Shown here in pieces: positions 9,099 through 17,348 of a stretch of DNA of 64,000 nt (position 1 is the stretch's first letter; each line of letters opens with the position of its first letter). Origin of the DNA: Myxococcota bacterium (lineage in GTDB: Bacteria > Myxococcota_A > UBA796 > JAFGLY01); assembly GCA_024276675.1 (NCBI GenBank), contig JAJRWT010000089.1, forward strand, positions 1-64,000. The letters are read 5' to 3'. The position numbers were made by a program, and so were the translations under genes. Below the pieces are notes generated by a model. The model was not told where the DNA came from and searched no databases. It saw only the letters and a list, made by a program, of their open reading frames with translations.

Positions 9099-10025
9099 AT
9101 GTTCCGATCTCTCTCGTGTCTTTTCGTGGTGCCGTTGTCGTCCTTCGTCCTGGGCTGCAGCACTCCACAAGAAGTAATCCCAGGAGTGTTCCCCCCCGGC
9201 GGCGAAGCGCTGGCCACGGTCAACGGCAAGCGCATCACGAAAGACATGGTGGATGCCGTCTTGAGAGTTCTTCCCGCCCAGATCAAGGACCAGGTCATGA
9301 AGAACGGCGACACCAGCAGCATCGTCGAATCCCTGGTCACCAGTGAAGTCCTCTACCAGGAAGCGCTGGCCCGGGGGCTGCACAAGGATCCCCTGGTGGT
9401 GGACGACCTGGCCCTGGCGGAGCGCAACGCGCTCACCGAGGCCCTGCTGCGAACCATCGTGGAACAGCGTATGACCGACGACCGCATAAAACAATGGTAC
9501 GACGAACACCTGGTGCAGTTTTCCCAGCCGCAGGTCAGGCTCGCCCACATCGTTGTCACCGACAAGGCCCTTGCCGACTCCATCGCCGAGCGGGCCAGGA
9601 AGGGCGAGGACTTCGCGGCTCTGGCCCGTGACAACAGCCTGGACAGCTCCACCTCCTCCAAGGGCGGAGATATCGGTTGGTTGAGCCTTGACCAGGTGGT
9701 GGACGATCTGCGCACTTTGCTCCAGAATGCCGAAAAGGGCGGCATCCTCGGGCCAATGGAGATGGGCAAGGCTTTTCATGTCTTCAAGGCCCTGGACAAG
9801 CGCGAGACCCAACCCCTGGAAGAAGTGCGCGACCAGATCGTCGAGACCCTGGAGCAGGACATCCGCACGGAGTACGTGGACGAGCTGCGCGAAAAGGCCG
9901 CCGTCGTCCAGATGGGCGGCGAGGGAACGGCCTCCGACGCCAAGGGCGCTCCCGCCGAGGGCGCTCCCGCCAAGGCCGCTCCCGCCGAGGGCGCTCCCGC
10001 CAAGGCAGCGCCAACCGCCCAATGA
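9099..10025 (+). CDS. PpiC-type (parvulin) peptidyl-prolyl isomerase lipoprotein
   Basis: A 308-residue lipoprotein. The ATG at 9099 is chosen because the signal MFRSLSCLFVVPLSSFVLGC follows directly (Cys20). The mature part has a SurA/PrsA-like N-terminal region (VNGKRITKDMVDAVLRVL, EVLYQEALARGL) and a parvulin domain (about 150-240: VRLAHIVVTDK, FAALARDNSLDSSTSSKGGDIGW). The C-terminus is a low-complexity Ala/Pro/Glu/Lys tail. Lipid-anchored parvulins act as foldases for exported proteins, as PrsA does. It heads an operon: the SDR gene starts 7 bases after its stop. Confidence 0.9.
   Translation: MFRSLSCLFVVPLSSFVLGCSTPQEVIPGVFPPGGEALATVNGKRITKDMVDAVLRVLPAQIKDQVMKNGDTSSIVESLVTSEVLYQEALARGLHKDPLVVDDLALAERNALTEALLRTIVEQRMTDDRIKQWYDEHLVQFSQPQVRLAHIVVTDKALADSIAERARKGEDFAALARDNSLDSSTSSKGGDIGWLSLDQVVDDLRTLLQNAEKGGILGPMEMGKAFHVFKALDKRETQPLEEVRDQIVETLEQDIRTEYVDELREKAAVVQMGGEGTASDAKGAPAEGAPAKAAPAEGAPAKAAPTAQ
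9946..10013 (+). repeat. Tandem repeat encoding the Ala/Pro-rich tail of the parvulin lipoprotein
   Basis: An in-frame unit of 15 bases (GCTCCCGCCGAGGGC and a variant with AAG) recurs about four times, encoding APAEG/APAKA pentapeptides. The alternation of Glu and Lys copies gives a 30-base higher-order period. Copy number could vary between strains. Confidence 0.7.
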
Positions 10026-10032
10026 GGGGCCC

Positions 10033-10827
10033 ATGAGCGTTGCACCCCCCCGGATCCTCGTGCTCGGTTCATCCAGCGGCATGGGCGCGGCCTGCTGCCG
10101 CGAGTTCGCCGGCTCCGGGTACGAAATCCTGGGCGTCCACCTGGACCGCCGTGCCGCCATGCCGGCTGTGGCGGCGTTGATCCGCGACATCGAACAAACC
10201 GGCGGCCAGGTGCGCTTCTTCAACGAAAACGCCGCCGACGACCAGGCCAGAGCCCGTATCATCCAGGCCATCTCCGGCATCTGTGAGCGGCGGGGCGGGG
10301 GAGTGGATGTGCTGCTGCACTCCCTGGCCTTTGGCACGATAGCACCCTTCTTCGCCTCTGGTGGGCGTCGGTCCATACGGCGTCGCCAACTGGAGATGAC
10401 CCTGGACGTAATGGCCAGCAGCCTGGTCTACTGGAGCCGTGATCTGCTGGCTTCGGGCCTCATGTTCCGTGGAGCGCGCATCTTCGCGCTCACCTCCCAG
10501 GGCTCTGGCACGGCATGGAAGGGCTACGGCCCCGTCAGCATGGCAAAGGCCGCCCTGGAAGCCGCAATCCGGCAAATGGCCGTGGAACTGGCCCCCCACG
10601 GTATCACGGCCAACTGCCTGCAACCGGGCGTCTGCGACACGCCGGCCCTGCGCGTCATAGACGGCCACCAGTCCATCATCCGGCGAGCCTTGGCCCGAAA
10701 CCCCCACAGGCGTCTTACCACTCCGCAGGATGTGGCCCGTTGCCTCCTGGCGCTGGCCGCTCCCGGCACCGCCTGGATGACCGGCAACGTCATTCGCGTG
10801 GACGGTGGCGAAGGAATATCAGGATGA
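10033..10827 (+). CDS. Enoyl-ACP reductase-like short-chain dehydrogenase (FabI/FabL type)
   Basis: A 264-residue SDR. The Rossmann nucleotide loop is GSSSGMG (12-18). The catalytic pair is Tyr165 and Lys172 with six residues between (YGPVSMAK). This Y-x6-K spacing marks enoyl-ACP reductases of the FabI/FabL group, whereas classical SDRs use Y-x3-K. The LLHSLAF stretch (95-100) corresponds to the FabI-type HSIAFA strand, and the C-terminus has the usual VDGG. NAD(P)H-dependent reduction of trans-2-enoyl thioesters is therefore likely, but no other fatty-acid gene is nearby. It sits between a parvulin lipoprotein and an esterase lipoprotein whose start overlaps its stop (ATGA), so expression is coupled. 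A reductase acting on another carbonyl substrate remains possible. Confidence 0.8.
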   Translation: MSVAPPRILVLGSSSGMGAACCREFAGSGYEILGVHLDRRAAMPAVAALIRDIEQTGGQVRFFNENAADDQARARIIQAISGICERRGGGVDVLLHSLAFGTIAPFFASGGRRSIRRRQLEMTLDVMASSLVYWSRDLLASGLMFRGARIFALTSQGSGTAWKGYGPVSMAKAALEAAIRQMAVELAPHGITANCLQPGVCDTPALRVIDGHQSIIRRALARNPHRRLTTPQDVARCLLALAAPGTAWMTGNVIRVDGGEGISG

Positions 10828-12155
10828 TCACCTCTCATACCTCCTCTCTTTGTAGGCGCTCCCGCCAACCGCTGGAGCGTGCCATCCCGCTGCTCTTCGT
10901 GCTCCTGCTGCTCCAGGGGCAATGGGCATGCGATGAGCAGGAAAAGAGCGCCGACACGTCAGCCGGTAGCTCCGACACCGGGGAGCCCTCCTCCGTGGAT
11001 GGCGACGAGTCCCTGCTGCGGGCCCTCATGGACTCCGATTCCCCCACCTCCGCCGACGTGGACGCTACTCTCGCCCAGATCGCCCTCTCAGGGGGAATGC
11101 CCGTGCAGACCAGTTCCGGTGACTTCCTCTTTGCCTGCGCATGTGGTGATGGCGCTTGGGGGCTTGCCGGGGATTTCAACGGTTGGACATCTGACCCTAT
11201 GACCCGCAACGGCGATCTGTTGTGGTTGGAAACCAGCATCGCCCATCCCGTGGACTCCGGCTACAAGTTCAACGACGGTTTCGACGCGTGGGAGCCCGAT
11301 CCCTGGGCTCGCCGCTACAACTACGACGACTACGGCGAAATCTCCCTGGTCAGGGCCAATGCGGCCCACCTGGAACGCTGGCCCGGCTTCGAAGGGCAGG
11401 GCCTGGCGGCCCGGACCCTGCGTGTCTGGGTCCCCGACGGAGGCAGCTTCGACCGGGTGCTCTACGCCCACGACGGCCAGAACCTCTTCGATCCCGATGC
11501 CATGTGGGGTGGCTGGCACCTGCAGGACAGCCTGCCAGACCAGGTCCTCGTCGTGGGCATCGACAACACCTGGGATCGCGACTGGGAATACACCCACGTG
11601 GAAGATTTCATTTACGGGGAATGGGAGGGCGGTTGGGGTGACCAGTATGCCGACCTGGTCCAGTACGACATCCGCCCCTGGATCGCCTCCCAGTACGGAG
11701 AAGCAGCCATCCACGGGCTGCTGGGCTCGTCGTTGGGGGGGCTTATTTCGTTGCACATCGCCAGCCTGCACCAGGACCAGTTCGACTTCGCCGCCTCCAT
11801 GTCGGGGACCCTGGGTTGGGGCAGCATCGGCGCCAACAACGAGACGATGATCGAGATCTACGCCGCGGCCGGCCATCGATCCACGGCAATCTACCTGGAC
11901 TCCGGGGGGGGGATCGGTTGTCCCGACACCGATGGCGGCGAATCCTGCCTGGACTCCGACGGCGATGGCATCCAGGACGACATGTACGCCGGCGACAACT
12001 ACTGCGAAACCATGCAGATGCGCGACACACTGGAATCCCTGGGCTACCGGTTCGAGGTGGATCTCTGGCACTGGAACGAACCTTGCGCCGAACACAACGA
12101 GATGGCCTGGGCGGCTCGCGTGTACCTGCCACTGGGTGTGTTCGCCAGCCTCTGA
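10824..12155 (+). CDS. Esterase-family lipoprotein with N-terminal CBM48-like module
   Basis: A 443-residue lipoprotein. The ATG overlaps the stop of the SDR gene and has AAGGA upstream. The signal ends in LLLLQGQWAC. A beta module with WGLAGDFNGWTSDPM resembles the E-set/CBM48 domain found before Fes/IroE-type esterases. The C-terminal alpha/beta-hydrolase domain belongs to the putative esterase family (esterase D/Fes type). It has YAHDGQNLFDP, the nucleophile elbow GSSLGG (Ser303), and a likely catalytic His424 in CAEHNE. An acidic loop (DSDGDGIQDD) may bind calcium. Hydrolysis of an ester substrate at the cell envelope is inferred; siderophore or feruloyl esters are known for relatives but nothing here specifies one. 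Confidence 0.88.
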   Translation: MITSHTSSLCRRSRQPLERAIPLLFVLLLLQGQWACDEQEKSADTSAGSSDTGEPSSVDGDESLLRALMDSDSPTSADVDATLAQIALSGGMPVQTSSGDFLFACACGDGAWGLAGDFNGWTSDPMTRNGDLLWLETSIAHPVDSGYKFNDGFDAWEPDPWARRYNYDDYGEISLVRANAAHLERWPGFEGQGLAARTLRVWVPDGGSFDRVLYAHDGQNLFDPDAMWGGWHLQDSLPDQVLVVGIDNTWDRDWEYTHVEDFIYGEWEGGWGDQYADLVQYDIRPWIASQYGEAAIHGLLGSSLGGLISLHIASLHQDQFDFAASMSGTLGWGSIGANNETMIEIYAAAGHRSTAIYLDSGGGIGCPDTDGGESCLDSDGDGIQDDMYAGDNYCETMQMRDTLESLGYRFEVDLWHWNEPCAEHNEMAWAARVYLPLGVFASL

Positions 12156-12180
12156 TGCCCCTGTGCCCGGCGCCGCTGGT

Positions 12181-13458
12181 TCAGGTGAACAACATCAGGC
12201 AGATGATCACGGCTCCGATGGCCCCAGCCAGGTCCGCGCTCAGGGCGGCCGGCAGGGCGTGCCTGGTGCGGGAGACCTGCACCGCTCCGAAGTACACGGC
12301 CAGCACGTAGAAGGTGGTCTCGGTGGAACCCTGCAGGGTTGACACGAGGTAACCCACGTAGGAATCCGGGCCTTCGGCGTTGAGGATCTCGGCCATGACG
12401 CCGTAGGCCCCGGAGCCGGACAGCGGCCGCATGATGGCCATGGGCAGGGCCTCGGCGGGCATGCCCAGAGGTTCGGTGACGGGCCCCACCAGGGAAACCA
12501 GGAAGTCCAGCGCCCCGCTGGCGCGAAACATCCCCACGGCCACCAGGATGGCCACCAGGTAGGGAATGATGCGCAGGGCGACGTTGAAACCTTCCTTGGC
12601 GCCCTCTACGAAGACCTCGTAGACTTTTACGCCCCTGACGTAGCCCGCCAGCACCATGCCGAAGATGAGCGTTGGGATGATCCATGCACTCACCGACTGC
12701 CCATAGAGCACCGCCAGCGACACCAAAACCAGTACGGCCACGGCAACTCCGAAAAAGGGGAGCAGGCTGCCGGGACCGCCGGGTGACTCCAGTGGGGGGG
12801 CGGAGTCGGGGGTAGGGATGTCGGAGGAAACCGCCGCCTCCGCCTGCTGGGAAGGCGTCGCCGTGGGGGGCCTGGTCCTGTCGAAAAAGGGCAGGCGTTC
12901 CAGGACCTTGCACACCGTGATGCCGATCAGGGTGGAACATGCCGATGCGAAGAGGGTGGATGGAAGTATGGCGGCGGGATCCGAGGATTCCAGGGTGGCC
13001 CTGAGACCGATGACTCCCGTGGGGAGCAGGGTAACGGCGCTGGTGTTAATGGTCAGAAACAGGGCCATGGCGTTGGTGGCGGTGCCCTTTTCGCCGTTCA
13101 GTCTGTCCAGCTCCTGCATGGCCCGTATGCCGAAGGGCGTGGCGGCGTTGGCGAGTCCCAGGGCATTGGCCGCGATGTTGAGGGTCATGGCGCCCATGGC
13201 GGGGTGTTCGGGGGGAACGTCGGGAAAGAGGCGCACCATCACGGGCCGAATGAGCCTGGTGATGAGGCGCAGGGCGCCGGCTTCCTGGATGATCTGCATG
13301 AGCCCCAGGAACAGGGCCATTATTCCCACCAGGCCTATGGCCAGCTCCACCGAGGTCTTGGCCGCGCCTATGGCGCCCTGGGTCACGGCGTCCATGCTGC
13401 CCGTGAACGCTGCGACGACGAAGGAGATGCCGATGATGGCAAAAAAGATGATATTCAC
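12181..13458 (-). CDS. Fused spore-maturation protein SpmA-SpmB (nucleoside-recognition/Gate family)
   Basis: A 425-residue membrane protein starting at GTG 13458 (GGGAG about 11 bases upstream); an upstream GTG at 13500 is the alternative. The N-terminal half matches SpmA: FTGSMDAVTQGAIGAAKTSV, VPPEHPAMGAMTLNIAANAL, NAATPFGIRAMQELDRLN, LFLTINTSAVTLLPT. After a hydrophilic Pro/Ser linker (about 205-245) the C-terminal half matches SpmB: FVEGAKEGFNVALRIIPYLV, LMRPLSGSGAYGVMAEIL-like text and LQGSTETTFYVLAVYFGAVQ. In Bacillus these are two proteins needed for spore-core dehydration. Fused or paired homologues are common in non-sporulating bacteria, where the role is unresolved and transport has been proposed. 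It converges on the esterase gene with a 25-base gap. Confidence 0.92.
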   Translation of the reverse strand: MNIIFFAIIGISFVVAAFTGSMDAVTQGAIGAAKTSVELAIGLVGIMALFLGLMQIIQEAGALRLITRLIRPVMVRLFPDVPPEHPAMGAMTLNIAANALGLANAATPFGIRAMQELDRLNGEKGTATNAMALFLTINTSAVTLLPTGVIGLRATLESSDPAAILPSTLFASACSTLIGITVCKVLERLPFFDRTRPPTATPSQQAEAAVSSDIPTPDSAPPLESPGGPGSLLPFFGVAVAVLVLVSLAVLYGQSVSAWIIPTLIFGMVLAGYVRGVKVYEVFVEGAKEGFNVALRIIPYLVAILVAVGMFRASGALDFLVSLVGPVTEPLGMPAEALPMAIMRPLSGSGAYGVMAEILNAEGPDSYVGYLVSTLQGSTETTFYVLAVYFGAVQVSRTRHALPAALSADLAGAIGAVIICLMLFT

Positions 13459-13626
13459 GGCGGATGCGCTCCCGTTGGGTGGTCGTTCTCCTCGTTCCAC
13501 GGACTGCAGGTAGGGGCTATCCCTTCTCGATGGGAGTTTCCAGGATCTGTTGCATGTGGGCGGGGCCGTGTCTCTTTCCAGGCCGCGTTGCGTGGCGTGT
13601 GCCCATTGCAGTCCCGGATGGTCCCG

Positions 13627-13653
13627 GCCACTGGTTGGCGGCAGCCGGTGGCC
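13627..13653 (-). terminator. Candidate hairpin between the M50-like protease and SpmAB genes
   Basis: GGCCACTGG and CCGGTGGCC form a nine-pair stem with one mismatch around a loop of about nine bases. It lies just after the stop of the protease gene on the minus strand. There is no U-tract, so it would be a factor-dependent terminator or an RNA-stability hairpin at most. Confidence 0.3.
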
Positions 13654-13734
13654 TGGCGTCCTGAGCGGAGCAGCCCGGGATGCCGGGGGTCCAACCTGGG
13701 GGGGGTGGCGCGGAGCGTCGGCGCCATCGGCCCA

Positions 13735-14913
13735 TCAGCCCGCTGCCTTCAGCCTGGAATCGTCCATGCTCGCCAGGATCTGCGGACGGTCCTGGGGATC
13801 GGCCTGGGCCAGCATTCGAGCCACCAGCAACCTGGCCATGTCGTTGAGCTGGATGGCGATGTCGGGGTTGCCGTGGGCCTCCAGGTACTCCGAGGCGCGC
13901 AACATGGCGGAAAAGGATGAGATCGGGTCCAGGAATGGCCTGTTGGGGGTTTGAAGGACGTTCTGCGTGGCCCGCTCCACCAGCCGAAGGGATGAATCCC
14001 CCAGTGCCAGCTCCAGTTGGATGATCCCGGCATCGCCCAGCGCCGGGCCGCTCGTGCCGGCCAACTGGGCCAGAGCCCGGCGCGCCGAGGATTGCTCGGC
14101 GATTGCCAGGTAGGCGCGCGCCTCGGCCAGCAGGAGCAAGGTGGAGATGAAAGCGGCGGTGGGTTCACGGCCTCGCAGAAGATGCAGAGAGCCCAGGGGC
14201 CGGTCGCTTGCCCTGTGCCACTCCGCGGCCACGTACAGCCACAGCCCCGCGATGAATGGTACAGTGGAGCCGGGAAGTCTTACTGTCGGCTCCGCGAAGA
14301 AGCCATCTGCGTCTTGCGGTCTTCCGGTCACCACGTCCAGCCAGGCCAGGCACAGTGAGGCGTACCATGCCCCAAGGTGAGAGCCCAGCTTCAATTCGTG
14401 TTTTTTCAGACTCTGCAGCAGTCGGCGTTGCCCCAGGGGGGCTCCCGTCACCGAGGGGCTTCCGCGATGTGCCCATATCAGCCAGCCATCGGAGGAGTGA
14501 CCCTGGACCCGCCATGGCAGGAGGTGCCAGGCAAGCACAAGGAGGTTCAGCAGAGATGCCTCCGCCACCAGCCAGTGGATATCCCTGAACATGAACAAGA
14601 GGGGCGCCATCACGACCTGGGCGCCGATGCCCCCAAGGTGATAGATGTTGGCACGCAGCAGAGACTGGACGGGTATTGCCACCGCCCGTCCACCCGTGAA
14701 GGGGAACAGCCCCAGGTGGAACACGGTTCCGTTGGTCGTGCGGTGCCTGAATATGGCCCGGCCCCAACCGATGCTGAAGCTCGTGAGTCTGTACCCGGCG
14801 AGAGGCGCCACCAGTGCGTGTCCTGCTTCGTGTACAATACTCACCATCACGGCCAGAAAAACCAGCGCGCCGATGTTGGTGATCACGCCGCTGTTGGTGA
14901 ACATGTCTGGCAA
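13735..14913 (-). CDS. Site-2-protease-like (M50) membrane metalloprotease with helical C-terminal domain
   Basis: About 392 residues from TTG 14913, which has GGGAAG 5 bases upstream; an ATG at 14904 is the alternative. An early membrane helix carries the zinc motif VHEAGHAL (HExxH), as in intramembrane site-2 proteases. A second hydrophobic stretch, NLLVLAWHLLPWRVQGHSSDGW, ends in S-D-G, which fits the second metal-site region (NxxPxxxxDG) of the family. The last about 200 residues are a soluble, alanine-rich helical region, possibly TPR-like. M50 enzymes cleave membrane-embedded substrates such as anti-sigma factors. No PDZ domain or neighbouring sigma/anti-sigma pair is visible, so the substrate is unknown. 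Confidence 0.78.
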   Translation of the reverse strand: MPDMFTNSGVITNIGALVFLAVMVSIVHEAGHALVAPLAGYRLTSFSIGWGRAIFRHRTTNGTVFHLGLFPFTGGRAVAIPVQSLLRANIYHLGGIGAQVVMAPLLFMFRDIHWLVAEASLLNLLVLAWHLLPWRVQGHSSDGWLIWAHRGSPSVTGAPLGQRRLLQSLKKHELKLGSHLGAWYASLCLAWLDVVTGRPQDADGFFAEPTVRLPGSTVPFIAGLWLYVAAEWHRASDRPLGSLHLLRGREPTAAFISTLLLLAEARAYLAIAEQSSARRALAQLAGTSGPALGDAGIIQLELALGDSSLRLVERATQNVLQTPNRPFLDPISSFSAMLRASEYLEAHGNPDIAIQLNDMARLLVARMLAQADPQDRPQILASMDDSRLKAAG

Positions 14914-15064
14914 GAGAGCTTCCCGTTTCAGTGCCGTCGGCCCTCGGAAAACAATGGTTTCAGAAAACTACGGCATGGATCCATTTCCAGGTGTCATGCT
15001 CCCGTTTCAGTGGGGGTTCGCGTAAGGATAACTCCCTGGCGCCGTCGGGAAAAAGGCAGATTGG

Positions 15065-15134
15065 GGCAGGCTGCTCATGCCGTAGCGAGGGGCGCCAGGC
15101 GCGTAGCGATCGTAACGGATGACGGGCCCTGGCC
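15065..15134 (+). repeat. Dispersed intergenic repeat, copy 1
   Basis: The copy opens with GGCAGGCTGCTCATGCC and ends with a 24-base core (15111-15134) containing GATGACGGGCCCTGG. The core is identical to 28216-28239. The whole unit is similar to 15231-15300, 166 bases downstream. The end of the core (GGGCCC) is self-complementary. Confidence 0.75.
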
Positions 15135-15230
15135 TGGCGAAGCGGGAGAAGCCCGGCAACGAGGCGAGAATGCCGTTAATGGCAACGGCAGCCGCCAGAA
15201 CCATGGAGCCATCGGAAAGAGCCTGTCGAA

Positions 15231-15300
15231 GGCAGGCGGCTCATGCCCTGGCGAAGATCGTCAGGCGTCCGGCCACCGTGACCGATGATGGGGCCTGGTG
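15231..15300 (+). repeat. Dispersed intergenic repeat, diverged copy 2
   Basis: It begins GGCAGGCGGCTCATGCC (one change from copy 1). Its core at 15277-15298 matches the copy-1 core at 18 of 22 positions. It ends 37 bases before the pseudokinase start, so it could affect that gene's leader. Confidence 0.6.
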
Positions 15301-15337
15301 GATTTTGCGCGGCGAAGGCGTGTCGACAGGAGTCACC

Positions 15338-16603
15338 ATGCAGCAGACCTTTCCCGGACTGGACCCGGCGCTTCAACAACTCCGCAAACGCAGCGGCCTG
15401 GAAAGGGGCGCGTCTTTCGCTGAACTCAGGGCTGCGCTCGAGGGACTGGTGGAGGCGGAACCTTCGGAACTCCAGCGCTTCGACCCCTTGCTCATTCATC
15501 TTCGTGTTCTGGAGACGGCAACGGCAAACCTGCCACCAATAATCAACGGTGTCCGTCTGGGGGCGCTGTTGTCCTGGGACCGGGTCAGCAGCACCTGGCG
15601 TGGGAACGACGTGGAATCGGGGCAGGCCAGGGCTGTTCGTGTTCTTCATCCCGCCCATGCCGGGGACCCGGTGTGGCTGCGTAGATTGGAGAGGGGCACC
15701 GCCGTCTACCCGCATGTTCCATGCCTGGTTCGGGGGCGCTGGTTTGCCGGCGAGGGGCTCCCCCACGTTCACTTCCGCTTGCAGGGAACGCCGCTTTCGC
15801 GCTTCCTGCCTCCACGGGATCCAGCGGATCCAATCCTCCTGGCCCGTGTATTGGTGTTGTCGCTGTCCTGCCTCTCCCGGCTCCACGGAAAGGGCCTGGT
15901 ACACGGCTCCCTGGCTCCTGAGTCCATCCTCCTGCACGGATCGGGCCTGCGCCTGCTCTGGTTCGATCCGGTTCTCTCGCCGGTTCCCCGGCCTGGGGAC
16001 GACATCGCCGCATTGGCGCGCTGCATCGCGGAACTGGACCCGGAATCCGGCAGCTCGCTCTCCCAACTCGTGGCCCAGTGGGAAAGCTTCCCTCCCGCGA
16101 GTGCCGACGACGCCCTCGTCGTCATCCGACGCACCTTCGCCGATGTCCTGTCCCTGGCCAGGCACCGCATGGCATTTAGGGCCAGGCACGGCGCCAGGCG
16201 CTCTCGCGCGGGCAGCCTCCGTGCCCTGGTGAACCGCTTGTCCCTGGCCCTGCCGCCCCCGGTGGGCAGGAGCTGCCTGAAGGCCGATAGCGACGGTGCG
16301 TTGGTGGTGGTCCGGAGCGATGGGCGGCGCGTGCTCGGAGGCATGACCTTCTCCCCCGCTGACTCCCACCTGCCCCTGGTCTACGAGCCGGGTCACGGCG
16401 TCAACCCTCAGGGAGCACGTTTCCTGATGCGCGCCTGGGCTCGCCGGCACCAGGGCGACTCGTCCAGGAGGCGCGTCGTCCAGGAAGCCATGGGGGGCAG
16501 CGATGGGTTGGGCGAAGCCATGGTTCGCTGGTTGGCCTGCCAGAATCGGCTACGGAGTGCAAGGCTCCTGCTGGAAAAGGCAGCAGGGCTCAACCACTAC
16601 TGA
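15338..16603 (+). CDS. Kinase-fold protein with lost catalytic residues (pseudokinase)
   Basis: A 421-residue protein with AGGAG 5 bases before the ATG. The middle third follows a Ser/Thr protein-kinase layout, but each catalytic signature is replaced. The beta-3 lysine position reads ARAVRVLHP (Arg101). The catalytic loop reads HGSLAPESILL (189-199), where active kinases have HRDLKPENILL, so the catalytic Asp is Ser191. The DFG position reads WFDP (208-211). The N-terminal 70 residues and the C-terminal 150 residues are Arg/Leu-rich, with no recognised domain and no membrane helix. Phosphotransfer is unlikely; a scaffolding or allosteric role is inferred. Its 3' end overlaps the convergent lipoprotein gene by 14 bases. 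Confidence 0.7.
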   Translation: MQQTFPGLDPALQQLRKRSGLERGASFAELRAALEGLVEAEPSELQRFDPLLIHLRVLETATANLPPIINGVRLGALLSWDRVSSTWRGNDVESGQARAVRVLHPAHAGDPVWLRRLERGTAVYPHVPCLVRGRWFAGEGLPHVHFRLQGTPLSRFLPPRDPADPILLARVLVLSLSCLSRLHGKGLVHGSLAPESILLHGSGLRLLWFDPVLSPVPRPGDDIAALARCIAELDPESGSSLSQLVAQWESFPPASADDALVVIRRTFADVLSLARHRMAFRARHGARRSRAGSLRALVNRLSLALPPPVGRSCLKADSDGALVVVRSDGRRVLGGMTFSPADSHLPLVYEPGHGVNPQGARFLMRAWARRHQGDSSRRRVVQEAMGGSDGLGEAMVRWLACQNRLRSARLLLEKAAGLNHY

Positions 16604-17312
16604 CGCTCAGGAGGTAGAAGCTCCCACAGTCGGCCCCGCCAAGGGAGCTGATGACCACGCCATAGGTGCCCGAGTCGTCTGTGATGGCGGTGCCTTCCAG
16701 GAGGATTTCCATGGAATCGTCGCCGAAGAGGCTGTCCGACTCCGTGTAGACATCGTCTATGATCTTCCCCACGGACAGTTGGTAGATGGCTCCTTCAGGG
16801 ATGTCGAAGAGCCTGATGGTCACGCCGAAGCTATCCCACCAGTGGTCCTCGACATAGAAGGAGAACAGGTCCAGGTCCTCGTCGTTGTGGAGCCAGGCAG
16901 TGATGTTGAACTCGTCGGTGTCTTCCAGGCTTCCCAGGTAGGCCCAGCTTTCGTCGTTGGGCTCGTAGCTGTCCCGGCCGGCGGCGTCTTCGTCGATTGT
17001 GCCGTCACAGTCGTCGTCTTCGCCGTTGCAGTCGTCCAGGGTGTCGGGATGCACGTCGGGGTTGGAGTCGTCGCAGTCCCCCTCGGCTTCGGTGTAGCCG
17101 TCCGCGTCTGCGTCTTCCTCGGGCTGCTGGAAATCGCCGCTGTCGGCCCAGGTGTCGGCTGTGGAGAAGCTGCTGTCACCGAGAGCGGCGTGATCCGGTC
17201 CACTGTCTGTGATCTTGTCGGCGGGTTGCAGATCGCAGGAAATGGAAGGGAACAGGAATGTTGCCACCAAAAGTGGGAGGGGGGAGGTTCCTTGCAGGGC
17301 TCCATGTGCCAT
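16590..17312 (-). CDS. Lipoprotein with MopE-type calcium-loop repeat and PPC-like C-terminus
   Basis: A 240-residue lipoprotein. The signal ends in FLFPSISC (Cys26). Residues about 65-105 carry the MopE/thrombospondin-3-like acidic pattern DADADGYTEAEGDCDDSNP and then CNGEDDDCDGTIDEDA, with paired cysteines and Dx[DN]xDG loops that normally bind calcium. The rest looks like a PPC domain, introduced by SYEPNDES and continuing with DEDLDLFSFYV and SGTYGVVISS. GGAGCAAG lies upstream of the start, and an extended -10 lies at 17349-17357. The C-terminal coding end overlaps the pseudokinase gene tail to tail. Surface location likely; no enzymatic motif. Confidence 0.8.
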   Translation of the reverse strand: MAHGALQGTSPLPLLVATFLFPSISCDLQPADKITDSGPDHAALGDSSFSTADTWADSGDFQQPEEDADADGYTEAEGDCDDSNPDVHPDTLDDCNGEDDDCDGTIDEDAAGRDSYEPNDESWAYLGSLEDTDEFNITAWLHNDEDLDLFSFYVEDHWWDSFGVTIRLFDIPEGAIYQLSVGKIIDDVYTESDSLFGDDSMEILLEGTAITDDSGTYGVVISSLGGADCGSFYLLSVSSG

Positions 17313-17348
17313 TGGCTTGCTCCGAGAAATTCAGGTGATGGAAGCGAT

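Larger units (their letters stand above)
14914..15337. other. 424-base divergent intergenic region holding diverged repeats
   Basis: The gap separates the minus-strand protease from the plus-strand pseudokinase. Its right half is occupied by two diverged copies of a roughly 70-base sequence (15065-15134 and 15231-15300), described separately. The ribosome-binding site AGGAG at 15328-15332 serves the pseudokinase. No convincing promoter hexamers were found. Confidence 0.5.

Noticed and set aside
14377..15288. Plus-strand frame covering the protease complement and the repeat region
   Set aside because: Antisense to the M50-like gene for most of its length. The VTDDG peptide at its end comes from the dispersed repeat, not from a conserved protein.
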